Shown here: piece after piece, positions 44,693 to 53,890 of the stretch
Numbering within the stretch: the first letter of the stretch is position 1
Layout: each line of letters begins with the position of its first letter
Source of the DNA: Roseburia sp. AM59-24XD
GTDB lineage: Bacteria; Bacillota; Clostridia; Lachnospirales; Lachnospiraceae
Assembly (NCBI RefSeq): GCF_003478445.1
Contig: NZ_QUET01000011.1
Coordinates: forward strand, 1-64,000
Length of the DNA: 64,000 nucleotides
Direction: 5' to 3'
Position numbers and translations under genes: made by a program
The notes under the pieces: generated by a model
Seen by the model: the letters and a program-made list of their open reading frames with translations, nothing else
Told to the model about the DNA's origin: nothing
The model's database searches: none

Positions 44693-44734
44693 GGACGCCG
44701 GTAAACGGGGATGAAACTTTTTTGATATTTCCTA

Positions 44735-44763
44735 TTGACAAAGTATGAAATCAGGTGTAATAT
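44735..44763 (+). promoter_or_regulatory. Promoter of the sulfur assimilation cluster
   Basis: TTGACA (44735-44740), a 17-bp spacer and TAATAT (44758-44763). No SAM or T-box leader is visible in the 45 nt before the start codon, so control is more likely by the Rrf2-family protein encoded at the cluster end. Confidence 0.7.
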
Positions 44764-44807
44764 ATCCCTAGTAAGTCGATAGAGATTAGAGGAATTGGAG
44801 AAAACAA

Positions 44808-46045
44808 ATGACAGAGTATGGATTTAACACAATGCTTTTACACGGTGTGAAGCAGAACGATCCCTATGGAGCGACACACACACCGGTTTATCAAAGCAGT
44901 GCCTTTCGGCATGAGAGTGCCGAGGATCTGGAGAATATCTTCACGAATAAGGCGATGGGATTTTCCTACACCCGGATCAATAATCCTACCGTGGAGGCAT
45001 TTGAGCAGAGGATCACGAAGCTGGAGCGAGGTGTAGCAAGCGTTGCGTGTGCTTCCGGGATGGCAGCATTATTTAATGCACTTGCCAATATCCTGCAGGC
45101 AGGCGATGAGGTGGTTGCAGCCGCCGGCTTATATGGCGGTACCGTAGAGCTTTTTGAAGATCTGGAAAGCTTTGGAATCACAACAAAGTATGTGACAGAG
45201 AACGAACCACAGGCTTATGAGAAGCTCATCACGGAGCATACGAGAGTTATCTTTGCAGAGACGATAGGCAATCCGAAGTTAGATGTGACAGACATCAGGG
45301 CAGTGGCAGATATGGCACATGCACATGGACTTCCGCTGGTGATTGACAACACAGTGGCGACACCGTATCTGGTCAGACCGCTGGAGCTTGGAGCAGATGT
45401 GGTTGTTAATTCCTCTTCAAAGTACATAAATGGCAACAGCGATGCCATAAGCGGTATTCTCACCTGGAGCGGAAAGTTTGCATGGGATCCGGAGAGATAT
45501 CCGGGACTTGTCCCATATAAGAAGTTTGGACCGATGGCATACGTCGCAAAGCTTCGCAACGGATTATTCCGAAATACAGGAGCCTGTTTATCTCCGCAGA
45601 ATGCATTTCTTAATAATCTGGGTCTGGAAACACTGGGCTTCGAATGCAGCGCCAGTGTGAAAATGCAAAGGAGCTTGCAGAGTTCTTAAGAGACATGGGA
45701 GTCGGTCTTACGGTCAACTATCCGGGATTGCCGGAGAGTCCTTATTATGAGCTGGCAAGCAGGCAGCTTGACGGTGGCTACGGCGCGATCATCACGGTGA
45801 GAACAGGAAGCAGAGAGAAGGCATTTGAGATCATTAACACATTAAAGCTTCCATACATTTTGTCCAACATTGGGGACACCAAGACATTAGTTCTTCATCC
45901 GGCGTCAACCATTGCGGTTCATCTTTCCAAGGAAGATCAGCTGCAGTCGGGAGTATATGAGGATCTGATCCGCATCAGTGTTGGTATCGAAGATATTGAA
46001 GATCTGAAAACGGATTTTGAGGCTGCAATTCGCGCGGCACAATAA
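44808..46045 (+). CDS. metY: O-acetylhomoserine sulfhydrylase (MetY-type), read with one frameshift
   Basis: Two overlapping frames form one ~412-residue Cys/Met-metabolism PLP enzyme. Frame one runs from ATG 44808 (after GAGGAATTGGAG) with the YSYTRINNPTVEAFE-type lead, SGMAALFNALANIL, NPKLDVTDI, DNTVATPYLVRP and the PLP lysine in NSSSKYINGNSD. Frame two continues MQRQCENAKELAEFL and ends DLIRISVGIEDIEDLKTDF. One C is missing at about 45640 (CC read as C); adding it gives LGFRMQRQCENAKEL. No catalytic part is lost. It makes homocysteine from O-acetylhomoserine, and next to the HcyS/F/D genes the sulfur donor is probably the carrier thiocarboxylate. Not marked pseudogene because the lesion looks like a sequencing error. 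Confidence 0.87.
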
Positions 46046-46062
46046 ATAAAAGGGCATATGTT

Positions 46063-46944
46063 ATGAAAGGATTGGTACAGGATATGGCAGTAGATTATGG
46101 AACATTAAAAAAAGGCGGTTTCATGAGACAGAAGCAGAAAAATAACTTTTCGCTTCGTGTCGCAGTCGTCGGTGGAACACTGACTGCAGAGAATCTGAAA
46201 AAAATCGCCGAAGTTGCAGAGGAGCACGGTGAGGGATATGTACATCTGACATCCAGACAGGGTGTTGAGATTCCATTCATTAAGCTCGAAGATATTGATG
46301 TTGTCAAGGAAGAGCTTGCCGAGGGCGGTTGTAAACCGGGTGTCTGCGGACCGAGAGTTCGTACCGTTACTGCCTGTCAGGGAAATGCGATTTGTCCGAG
46401 CGGTAACATTGACACACAGGATATTGCAAAGAAGCTTGACGAGCGTTACTTCGGCCGTGAGCTTCCACATAAATTTAAATTTGGCGTTACGGGCTGCCGT
46501 AACAACTGTCTGAAGGCAGAGGAGAACGATGTTGGAATCAAGGGAGCAACAAAGGTTGCATGGAAAGAGGATGCCTGCATCAGCTGTGGTCTTTGCGTAA
46601 AGGTCTGCCGCGAGGGGGCTCTCAAGCTGGAGGATGGAAAGATCATATTAGACCAGGGCAAATGTAATTTCTGCGGACGTTGCGTGAAGTCCTGCCCGAC
46701 CGATGCATGGGATGCACAGAGTGCTTATCTGGTATCCTGCGGAGGAACCTTTGGCAACACCATCAAGGAAGGACAGTATATGCTGCCACCGATCACCTCA
46801 GAGGAACAGCTTTTCCGCGTAACCGATGCAGCGATCCAGTTCTTTGATGATCACGCAAATCCGGGTGAGCGATTCAAATTTACAATCGACCGGGTTGGAA
46901 GCAATAAATTATACGAGGTATTAAAGGAGGCATACGATGGCTGA
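46063..46944 (+). CDS. Small siroheme sulfite reductase with two ferredoxin clusters
   Basis: This encodes 293 residues; ATG 46063 has AGGG 8 nt upstream, and an internal ATG at 46084 is possible. A ferredoxin-like nitrite/sulfite reductase half-domain (VHLTSRQGVEIPF) is followed by the siroheme-[4Fe-4S] cysteines TACQGNAIC and TGCRNNC. An inserted 2x[4Fe-4S] ferredoxin module follows (CISCGLCVKVC and CNFCGRCVKSC). It is the compact clostridial/archaeal-type enzyme, about half the length of CysI. It reduces sulfite to sulfide using internal ferredoxin clusters. It sits between metY and tusA in one operon. Confidence 0.9.
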   Translation: MKGLVQDMAVDYGTLKKGGFMRQKQKNNFSLRVAVVGGTLTAENLKKIAEVAEEHGEGYVHLTSRQGVEIPFIKLEDIDVVKEELAEGGCKPGVCGPRVRTVTACQGNAICPSGNIDTQDIAKKLDERYFGRELPHKFKFGVTGCRNNCLKAEENDVGIKGATKVAWKEDACISCGLCVKVCREGALKLEDGKIILDQGKCNFCGRCVKSCPTDAWDAQSAYLVSCGGTFGNTIKEGQYMLPPITSEEQLFRVTDAAIQFFDDHANPGERFKFTIDRVGSNKLYEVLKEAYDG

Positions 46945-47182
46945 TATTAAGATTGATGATACAGTGGATATTACCGATGTGGTCTGCCCGGTGACATTTG
47001 TCAAGGCAAAGGTAGCATTGGAAGAGCTGGAGGACGGAGAGGTTCTCGCAGTGAAAATGAACGACGGTGAGCCGGTACAGAATGTACCGAGAAGTATTAA
47101 GGAAGAGGGTCATCAGATCCTCAAGCTGGAGGACAATGAGGATGGAACCTACACCCTGATCGTCCGCAAGGTAGAAGAGTAA
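46937..47182 (+). CDS. TusA-like sulfurtransferase
   Basis: This encodes 81 residues and overlaps the sulfite reductase by 8 nt. The defining motif is VVCPVTFVKAKVAL (Cys-Pro-x4-Lys-type), where the Cys carries persulfide sulfur. The rest is the small alpha/beta SirA fold. In the Hcy cluster a SirA/TusA homolog is thought to pass sulfur toward the ubiquitin-like carrier. Confidence 0.9.
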   Translation: MADIKIDDTVDITDVVCPVTFVKAKVALEELEDGEVLAVKMNDGEPVQNVPRSIKEEGHQILKLEDNEDGTYTLIVRKVEE

Positions 47183-47211
47183 AGAAGAAACAGAAAGGCA
47201 TGGTGATACAT

Positions 47212-47526
47212 ATGGCAGCAAGAATTAATGAGCAGCAGTTTGAAGAAAAGGTATTGAAAGCGGATAAACCGGTTTTGGTGGATTTTTATTCGGATACATG
47301 CATTCCATGCAAGAGAATGGCTGGAGTGCTCGGCGAGATTGAGGATGATTACGACGGCAAGCTTGACGTGTTCAAGATCAATGTAAACTATGAGCAGGGA
47401 CTGGCTGGCAAATACGAAGTAATGTCTGCACCGACACTGATCTACTTCATCCATGGAGAGCAGCAGTGGAGACTGACCGGAGTGGTAAAGCGTGAGGAGA
47501 TCACAAAGCTGGTTACCGATATCTGA
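47212..47526 (+). CDS. Thioredoxin with CIPC active site
   Basis: This encodes 104 residues, a standard single thioredoxin domain (VLVDFYSDTCIPCKRMAGVLGEIEDDY and SAPTLIYFIHGE with cis-Pro). The active site CIPC differs from the usual CGPC, which should shift its redox potential. It lies inside the sulfur operon, so it probably supplies electrons to APS reduction or persulfide release. A thioredoxin-reductase-like gene at 54683 could recycle it. Confidence 0.92.
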   Translation: MAARINEQQFEEKVLKADKPVLVDFYSDTCIPCKRMAGVLGEIEDDYDGKLDVFKINVNYEQGLAGKYEVMSAPTLIYFIHGEQQWRLTGVVKREEITKLVTDI

Positions 47527-47550
47527 TGCACCACTTGAAATGCTTTAAGA

Positions 47551-47576
47551 GGTGTCCGATATTTGGGACACCATGA
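47551..47576 (+). promoter_or_regulatory. Hairpin between thioredoxin and hcyS-like genes
   Basis: GGTGTCC-GATATTT-GGGACACC stem-loop without a T-tract in the 94-nt gap. It is more likely an RNA-processing or stability element than a terminator. Confidence 0.5.
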
Positions 47577-47620
47577 AATAGAAATAAAAGAAACTTACAG
47601 GTGTAAGAAAGGAGAATACA

Positions 47621-47830
47621 ATGACAATCACAATTGCAGGAAACAAGAAAGAGTATGATGAGGGTGTAACCGTAGAGCAGCTGATCGAGAAGGAGAACGT
47701 TGAGAATCCATTATATGTTACCGTAACGATCAATGATGACTTCGTAGACAGAGAGAAGTTTGGCGAGACAGTATTAAAGGATGGCGATGCCGTTGAATTC
47801 CTTTACTTCATGGGAGGAGGAGCAAGATAA
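47621..47830 (+). CDS. Ubiquitin-like sulfur carrier protein (HcyS/ThiS family)
   Basis: This encodes 69 residues with the beta-grasp ThiS/MoaD fold (MTITIAGNKKEYDEGVTVEQL, ending VEFLYFMGGGAR). Active ThiS carriers end in Gly-Gly. Here Ala-Arg follows the glycines, so the tail must be cut before thiocarboxylation. A JAMM protease gene lies two genes on. This matches HcyS of Wolinella, which carries an extra C-terminal residue removed by HcyD. Its stop overlaps the ATG of the ThiF-like gene. It provides sulfur for homocysteine (or cysteine) synthesis. Confidence 0.9.
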   Translation: MTITIAGNKKEYDEGVTVEQLIEKENVENPLYVTVTINDDFVDREKFGETVLKDGDAVEFLYFMGGGAR

Positions 47831-48633
47831 TGGCTTTTACAAACGAACAGCTTGAGAGATATTCCCGCCACATCATCCTTCAGGAGGTTGGTGTAAAGGG
47901 ACAGAAGAAGCTCTTAAACGCCAGCGTTCTGATCATCGGAGCAGGCGGACTCGGAGCACCGGCAGCACTTTATCTGGCTGCAGCAGGTGTTGGTACGATC
48001 GGTATTGTTGATGCCGATGAGGTAGATCTTTCCAACCTGCAGAGACAGGTCATCCACACCACCAATGATGTGGGCAAGGCAAAGGTGAAATCCGCTGCGG
48101 AGACAATGGAAGCGATCAACCCGGATGTTACCGTCAAGACATATCGCACATTTGTAGATTCCACAAACATTATGGATCTGATCAAGGATTATGATTTCAT
48201 CATTGACGGTACCGATAACTTCCCGGCAAAATTTTTGATCAATGATGCCTGCGTTATGGCAGGAAAGCCATTCTCCCATGCCGGTATCATTCGTTTCAAG
48301 GGTCAGCTCATGACCTATGTACCGGGAGAAGGACCATGTTACCGTTGTGTATTCAAGAATCCACCGCCAAAGGATGCGGTTCCAACCTGTAAGCAGGCCG
48401 GTGTCATCGGTGCTATGGGCGGTGTTATCGGAAGTCTTCAGGCAATGGAGGCAATCAAGTATATTATCGGTAAGGGAGAACTTCTTACCGGAAAGCTTTT
48501 AACATACGATGCACTGAAAATGGAATTTCACACGATCAAGCTTCCGAAGGATCATCACTGTGCCGTATGCGGCGACGAGCCAACGATCACAGAGCTTATC
48601 GATTATGAGCAGGCAGAATGTGATCTTAAGTAA
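47830..48633 (+). CDS. E1-like adenylyltransferase activating the sulfur carrier (HcyF/ThiF family)
   Basis: This encodes 267 residues. ATP-binding IIGAGGLGAPAALYLAAAGVG (~36-56), DLSNLQRQVIH with the activating Arg, DGTDNFPAKFLIND, and zinc CxxC pairs (CYRC, ~173; CAVC, ~246). It lacks the C-terminal rhodanese domain of MoeZ-type homologs. It adenylates the glycine end of the carrier, which then takes sulfide or persulfide to form the thiocarboxylate. It is directly coupled to the carrier gene. Confidence 0.92.
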   Translation: MAFTNEQLERYSRHIILQEVGVKGQKKLLNASVLIIGAGGLGAPAALYLAAAGVGTIGIVDADEVDLSNLQRQVIHTTNDVGKAKVKSAAETMEAINPDVTVKTYRTFVDSTNIMDLIKDYDFIIDGTDNFPAKFLINDACVMAGKPFSHAGIIRFKGQLMTYVPGEGPCYRCVFKNPPPKDAVPTCKQAGVIGAMGGVIGSLQAMEAIKYIIGKGELLTGKLLTYDALKMEFHTIKLPKDHHCAVCGDEPTITELIDYEQAECDLK

Positions 48634-48636
48634 AAC

Positions 48637-48722
48637 TAGTCACCGGTGTGCTAAGTAAGTTTACGGCCTGGCAAGCTTGCCTGCAAAAAGCAGTGAGCTT
48701 ACTCGGTGCAGATGCCGGTGAA
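48637..48722 (+). promoter_or_regulatory. Long imperfect hairpin between the HcyF- and HcyD-like genes
   Basis: TCACCGG/CCGGTGA outer stem with further pairs (GTGC/GTGC-type, TAAG/CTTA) and an inner GCAAGCTTGC self-complement fill the 133-nt gap. There is no T-tract. It may set relative expression of the protease. Confidence 0.45.
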
Positions 48723-48766
48723 TAGAATACAGAACATAGAGATGATATAGAAAGTAAGGTGAAAGC

Positions 48767-49189
48767 ATGGCAATAACGTTGAAAATGAAAAAAGAAGATT
48801 ACGAGAAGATCCTGGCACACTGTCAGGCAGGTCTTCCGAATGAATCCTGTGGACTTCTGGCGGGAGATATTGACGGAGAAGTAAAAAGCATCACAGAGGT
48901 ATATCTGCTGACGAACATTGATGCCAGCAACGAGCATTTCTCCATGGATCCGAAGGAGCAGCTTGCGGCTGTAAAGGATGCCAGAGCAAAGGGTAAGAAG
49001 CTGATCGGAAACTTTCATTCTCATCCGGAATCGCCATCACGTCCTTCCGAGGAGGACAAGAGACTTGCATATGATTCCACAATGGAATATCTGATCCTGT
49101 CTTTGCAGGAGGCAGACAATCCGGTGCTCAAGGCATTCGGAATTGATCCGGACAAGAATGTTACAATCCATGAGATTGAATATCTATAA
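48767..49189 (+). CDS. JAMM/Mov34 metalloprotease (HcyD/Mec+ type)
   Basis: This encodes 140 residues. The JAMM zinc site is complete: Glu in NESCGLLAG (~26), then FHSHPESPSRPSEED (HxH, x7, S, xx, D at ~83-96). Bacterial JAMM proteins next to ThiS/ThiF pairs either trim the carrier tail (HcyD) or release the amino acid formed on it (Mec+ in mycobacteria). The carrier here has a two-residue tail after Gly-Gly and metY is in the operon, so HcyD-type trimming is the better fit. Confidence 0.92.
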   Translation: MAITLKMKKEDYEKILAHCQAGLPNESCGLLAGDIDGEVKSITEVYLLTNIDASNEHFSMDPKEQLAAVKDARAKGKKLIGNFHSHPESPSRPSEEDKRLAYDSTMEYLILSLQEADNPVLKAFGIDPDKNVTIHEIEYL

Positions 49190-49283
49190 AGGCATTCGGA
49201 AAATTTTCCTGAATGCACCGGAATAAAAGCCGATGGCTTTTCGTGAAATAAAGGGTGACAAACGACACAGAAAGGATGGTTCC

Positions 49284-50981
49284 ATGAGTAAAGATTTTGA
49301 AGTACGGCAGATCAACACAGATGTATTGATCATCGGAGGAGGTACCGCAGGCTGTTACGCAGCACTGACTCTGAGCCGTGACACAGGGCTGTCCGTGGTG
49401 ATTGCGGAGAAAGCCCATATTAAGCGGAGCGGATGTCTGGCAGCAGGAGTCAACGCGATCAACGCTTATATCACGAAGGGGCATGCTCCACAGGATTATG
49501 TCGATTATGCCAGGAAGGATGCCGCAGGTATTGTCAGAGAGGATCTGCTGCTTACCGCAGCGGAGCATTTCAATGAAGTGACTGCAGATATGGAAAATCT
49601 TGGTCTTGTGATCCTGAAAGATGAGAATGGTGATTATGTCACCAGAGGAAACCGTAATATTAAGATCAACGGAGAGAACTTCAAGCCGATCCTTGCCAAG
49701 GCAGTACAGGAACAGGAAAATGTATCGGTTATAAACCGTGTCAATATCACAAAGCTTCTGACAAAGGATAATAAAGTTTATGGTGCGGTAGGATTTTCTC
49801 TCGAGGATGAAACCGCTTATGAGATCCATGCGGGTGCCGTGCTGGTGGCAACCGGCGGGGCAGCAGGACTTTATAAACCGAACAATCCGGGATTTTCCCG
49901 ACATAAAATGTGGTATCCGCCATTTAATACCGGTGCCGGATATGCCATGGGAATCCGGGCAGGCGCAGAGATGACCTCCTTCGAAATGCGATTTATCGCA
50001 CTTCGCTGCAAGGACACGATCGCACCGACCGGAACCATTGCACAGGGAGTGGGAGCAAAGCAGATCAATTCCAAGGGCTTTGTTTACGAGGACAAATACG
50101 GACTCACCACAAGCGAGCGTGTCTATGGCACGGTTCGCGAGAACCAGCTTGGAAACGGTCCATGCTACCTGAAGACAAGCGGTATTGATAAGGATCAGGA
50201 AGAAAATCTTTTAAAGGCATACCTGAACATGGCGCCAAGCCAGACGCTCAAATGGATCGAGACCGGGGAGCTTCCGGGCGAGCAGGATGTTGAGATCGAG
50301 GGAACAGAGCCTTACATTGTCGGCGGACACACGGCAAGCGGTTACTGGGTAGACACCAACCGTGAGACAACGATCCACGGTCTGTATGCTGCCGGAGATG
50401 TGGCAGGAGGATGTCCACAGAAATATGTAACCGGCGCACTGGCAGAGGGTGAGCTTGCGGCAAAGGCGATCGAGAAGCAGTTAAGCGGGACTTCTGTGGC
50501 CGATGGTGCAGACGAGGAGATTGCCCGTCAGGCACAGGAAGAGACTGCCGCTTATCAGGATATTTTAGCAGGAGAGCAGTCACCGTTTACGGCGGAGGAG
50601 CTTGAGGAGGCAATGCAGAAGGTGATGGATGAATATGCCGGCGGTATATCTACCCATTACCAGTACAATGAGAAGCAGTTAAAGCTTGCCGATGAGAAGA
50701 TCGATCAGCTGACTGCACTCGCAGATGAACTTACCGCACAGAATATGCATGAGCTTTTATTCGTTTATGAATTAAAGGAGCGGCTGATCGTCTGCAAGAG
50801 TCTGATCGCACATCTGAGAGGACGTAAGGAGACGAGGTGGCATTCCTTCAATGAGAATCTGGATCATCCGAACGAGGATGAGAACTTTTTCAAATATGTC
50901 AATTCCCGTCTGGAGGATGGAAAGATCCGGATCATACTGAGAGATATTGTAAAGGAGGGGTCCTATGAGCATACAAATTAA
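49284..50981 (+). CDS. aprA: Adenylylsulfate reductase alpha subunit (AprA-type)
   Basis: This encodes 565 residues. ATG 49284 follows AAAGGATGG; an in-frame ATG 17 codons earlier has no ribosome site. FAD-binding LIIGGGTAGCYAALTLS (~13-29), HIKRSGCLAAGVNAINAY, the FAD-binding GGAAGLYKPNNPG segment and GLYAAGDVAGGCPQKY. It belongs to the fumarate reductase/AprA flavoprotein group. The small ferredoxin subunit next to it and the CysDN genes identify it as APS reductase (APS to sulfite and AMP). It is shorter than dissimilatory AprA. Confidence 0.9.
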   Translation: MSKDFEVRQINTDVLIIGGGTAGCYAALTLSRDTGLSVVIAEKAHIKRSGCLAAGVNAINAYITKGHAPQDYVDYARKDAAGIVREDLLLTAAEHFNEVTADMENLGLVILKDENGDYVTRGNRNIKINGENFKPILAKAVQEQENVSVINRVNITKLLTKDNKVYGAVGFSLEDETAYEIHAGAVLVATGGAAGLYKPNNPGFSRHKMWYPPFNTGAGYAMGIRAGAEMTSFEMRFIALRCKDTIAPTGTIAQGVGAKQINSKGFVYEDKYGLTTSERVYGTVRENQLGNGPCYLKTSGIDKDQEENLLKAYLNMAPSQTLKWIETGELPGEQDVEIEGTEPYIVGGHTASGYWVDTNRETTIHGLYAAGDVAGGCPQKYVTGALAEGELAAKAIEKQLSGTSVADGADEEIARQAQEETAAYQDILAGEQSPFTAEELEEAMQKVMDEYAGGISTHYQYNEKQLKLADEKIDQLTALADELTAQNMHELLFVYELKERLIVCKSLIAHLRGRKETRWHSFNENLDHPNEDENFFKYVNSRLEDGKIRIILRDIVKEGSYEHTN

Positions 50982-51276
50982 CCGGCAGAAATGTATCGGC
51001 TGCGGTCAGTGCATGCAGGTCTGCCCGGGAACGCTGATCGAAAAGCAGGAGGGAAAAGCAGTGATGCGCTATCCGAAGGACTGCTGGGGATGCGCTTCCT
51101 GCGTGAAAGAATGCCCGGTTGGAGCGATAGGATTTTTCCTCGGAGCAGATATCGGAGGAAACGGCAGTGTGATGACTGTGACAAAAGACGGACAGATCTT
51201 ACGTTGGAATATTCATAAAAGCGATGGACGCGAGGTTACGATTGAGGTAGACCGGCGCAGTTCCAATAAATATTAG
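50965..51276 (+). CDS. aprB: Adenylylsulfate reductase beta subunit, ferredoxin type
   Basis: This encodes 103 residues, overlapping aprA by 17 nt. It has two [4Fe-4S] motifs: [13 protein letters not shown] (~10-22) and [14 protein letters not shown] (~40-53), followed by a short beta-rich tail. It passes electrons to the FAD of the alpha subunit. It is shorter than the ~150-residue dissimilatory AprB because the long C-terminal tail is missing, as in assimilatory-context homologs. Confidence 0.9.
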   Translation: MSIQINRQKCIGCGQCMQVCPGTLIEKQEGKAVMRYPKDCWGCASCVKECPVGAIGFFLGADIGGNGSVMTVTKDGQILRWNIHKSDGREVTIEVDRRSSNKY

Positions 51277-51295
51277 AAAAGGATGGAGGACGACT

Positions 51296-52198
51296 ATGAG
51301 TGGATTAACACATTTGGATGAATTAGAGGCAGAAGCAATCTACATAATCAGAGAGGTTGCAGCGGAGTGTGAGAAGCCGGTTATGTTATATTCGATCGGC
51401 AAGGACAGTTCGGTAATGCTTCACCTGGCAATGAAAGCATTTTACCCGGAGAAGCCGCCATTTCCTTTTCTTCACGTTAACACAACCTGGAAATTCCGTG
51501 AGATGATCGAGTTCCGTGACAAGACCGCAAAGGAACTTGGCATTGAGATGCTCGAGTACATCAACGAAGAGGGTGTGAAGCAGGGAATCAACCCGTTTGA
51601 TCACGGTGCTGCTTACACCGACATCATGAAAACACAGGCACTGAAGCAGGCATTAAATAAATACGGTTTTACAGCAGCATTTGGTGGCGGACGACGTGAC
51701 GAGGAAAAGAGCCGTGCCAAGGAGAGAATCTTCTCCTTCAGAAATGAGTCGCATGCATGGGATCCGAAGAACCAGCGTCCGGAGATGTGGAAATTATATA
51801 ATACGGAGATCAACAAGGGCGAGAGCATTCGTGTATTCCCAATCTCCAACTGGACTGAGAAGGACATCTGGCAGTATATCAAGCGGGAAAATATCCCGAT
51901 CGTGCCTCTTTACTTTGCGGCAGAGAGACCGGTTGTATACCGTGACGGCAACATTATCATGGTAGATGATGATCGTATGCGTCTGGAGCCGGGCGAGAAG
52001 CCGGAGATGAAGATGGTTCGTTTCCGTACACTGGGCTGCTATCCGCTTTCCGGTGGTGTGGAATCCAATGCAACAACACTCGATGAGATCATTGAGGAGA
52101 CTCTCAGCTCCGTAGAGTCTGAGAGAACAAGCCGTGTGATCGATAAGGACGGCGGCGCTGCAAGTATGGAAAAAAGAAAGAGAGAGGGGTATTTCTAG
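51296..52198 (+). CDS. cysD: Sulfate adenylyltransferase subunit 2
   Basis: This encodes 300 residues after AAAGGATGGAGG. PP-loop [17 protein letters not shown] (~34-50), [35 protein letters not shown] and the conserved end [14 protein letters not shown] and ERTSRVID. It makes APS from sulfate and ATP together with CysN, one base further on. No CysC (APS kinase) is present, in line with direct APS reduction by AprAB. Confidence 0.96.
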   Translation: MSGLTHLDELEAEAIYIIREVAAECEKPVMLYSIGKDSSVMLHLAMKAFYPEKPPFPFLHVNTTWKFREMIEFRDKTAKELGIEMLEYINEEGVKQGINPFDHGAAYTDIMKTQALKQALNKYGFTAAFGGGRRDEEKSRAKERIFSFRNESHAWDPKNQRPEMWKLYNTEINKGESIRVFPISNWTEKDIWQYIKRENIPIVPLYFAAERPVVYRDGNIIMVDDDRMRLEPGEKPEMKMVRFRTLGCYPLSGGVESNATTLDEIIEETLSSVESERTSRVIDKDGGAASMEKRKREGYF

Positions 52199-52199
52199 G

Positions 52200-53890
52200 A
52201 TGAATGGATTATTAAAATTTATAACCTGTGGAAGTGTAGATGATGGAAAATCAACCTTGATCGGTCATATCTTATATGATTCCAAGCTGTTATATGCAGA
52301 TCAGGAAAAAGCATTGATCCTGGATAGCAAGGTTGGCTCCCGTGGCGGTGAGATTGATTATTCCTTGCTGCTTGACGGACTGATGGCAGAGCGTGAGCAG
52401 GGTATCACGATCGATGTGGCATACCGTTATTTCACAACGGACAACAGAAGCTTTATCGTAGCAGATACACCGGGTCACGAGGAGTATACAAGAAACATGG
52501 CAGTTGGTGCTTCCTTTGCACAGCTTGCCGTAGTTATGGTCGATGCAAAGCAGGGTGTTCTGGTACAGACAAGACGCCATGCAAGAATTTGTGCTTTGAT
52601 GGGAATCCGCTATTTTGTATTTGCGGTAAATAAGATGGATTTAGCAGATTACAGCGAGGAGCGTTTTCGTGCGATCGAAAAGGACATCAAGGATCTGGCA
52701 GAAAGCTTGGTCTTTACAGCGTAAAGATCATTCCAGTCAGCGCAACAGAGGGTGACAACGTAACGGTTGTATCTGAGAATATGCCTTGGTATCAGGGTGG
52801 TACACTGTTAAATTATCTGGAGACAGTCGATATCTCCGAGCAGGAGAATTCTTCCGTATTCTATATGCCGGTACAGCGTGTATGCCGTCCGAATCATGAG
52901 TTCCGTGGTTTCCAGGGACAGATTGAAAGCGGACGTATTAAAGTCGGCGAGACGATAACCACACTGCCGAGCGATGAGAAGGCAACGATCAAGTCAATCC
53001 TGAACGGTTCTACGGAGGTGCAGGAGGCTGAGGCAGGTCAGGCAGTAACGATCCAGCTTGACCGTGAAGTGGACGTAAGCCGTGGCTGCGTATTGGCCAA
53101 TAAGGAAGATCTTCCTTACACTAAGGACGTAACAACGACACTTTTGTGGATGGATGATGAGCCGCTTTCTCTTGGCAAGGAGTACCTTGTTAAGCTTGGA
53201 ACCAAGAAGATTCCGGGAATGCTAAAGAGCATTGAGTACAAGATCGATGTCAACAGCGGAGAGCATATTCAGGCAGACCATGTTGAGAAAAATGAGATTG
53301 CCGTTTGCCATCTGGAATTTGCAGAGAAGATTATCGTTGACAAGTTCAAAACCAACAAGACACTCGGCGAGCTGATCCTGATCGACCGTATCAGTCATGC
53401 AACTTCGGCCTGCGGTGTTGTTGAGGATGTTTCCACCGATGGTGAGGTACCATATTTCCAGAAGGATGATATCAAAACCGGCGGATATATTTTCGAGGAA
53501 TTCTACTTCAATCTGGAGAACGCATTCCTCTCTAAGGTAAATACACAGGATAAAACATACCATGTTGGCGATACCGTGCCGATCGAGGGCGACAGCTTTA
53601 AGTATCCGGATTATTTCGATATTCTTGCAGCAGACAGTGATGCCGTTATCCTGATCCGTAACCGTGTGATCGAGGACATCATTCCACTGTCCGAATATCA
53701 GTACACAGGACTTCCTGTTCTCGATGAGAGAGGATTTGCACTGCGCATCCGTGTAAAGGCAGACCTCGACAATTATCTGTACGAGTACAAGAATCTGGAC
53801 AAGGAGAATCATTTGGAATTCTTCAACAAGTGGTCCAAGTTTGAAACCTACCGTAGAATTATATGCACTGATAATTTCTGGATGATATGA
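52200..53890 (+). CDS. cysN: Sulfate adenylyltransferase subunit 1 (GTPase), read with one frameshift
   Basis: Two frames form one ~563-residue CysN. Frame one has the GTPase motifs [21 protein letters not shown] and NKMD and ends DIKDLAESL. Frame two continues [35 protein letters not shown] and the EF-Tu-like barrels. One G is missing at about 52711 (GGG read as GG); with it the text is [12 protein letters not shown]. The C-terminal ~130 residues ([11 protein letters not shown] onward) go beyond ordinary CysN and do not look like CysC kinase. GTP hydrolysis drives APS formation by CysD. The lesion looks like a sequencing error, so it is kept as a gene. Confidence 0.87.

Noticed and set aside
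44693..44807. Search for a SAM riboswitch or T-box before metY
   Set aside because: Only 45 nt separate the promoter from the start codon and none of the conserved motifs are there.
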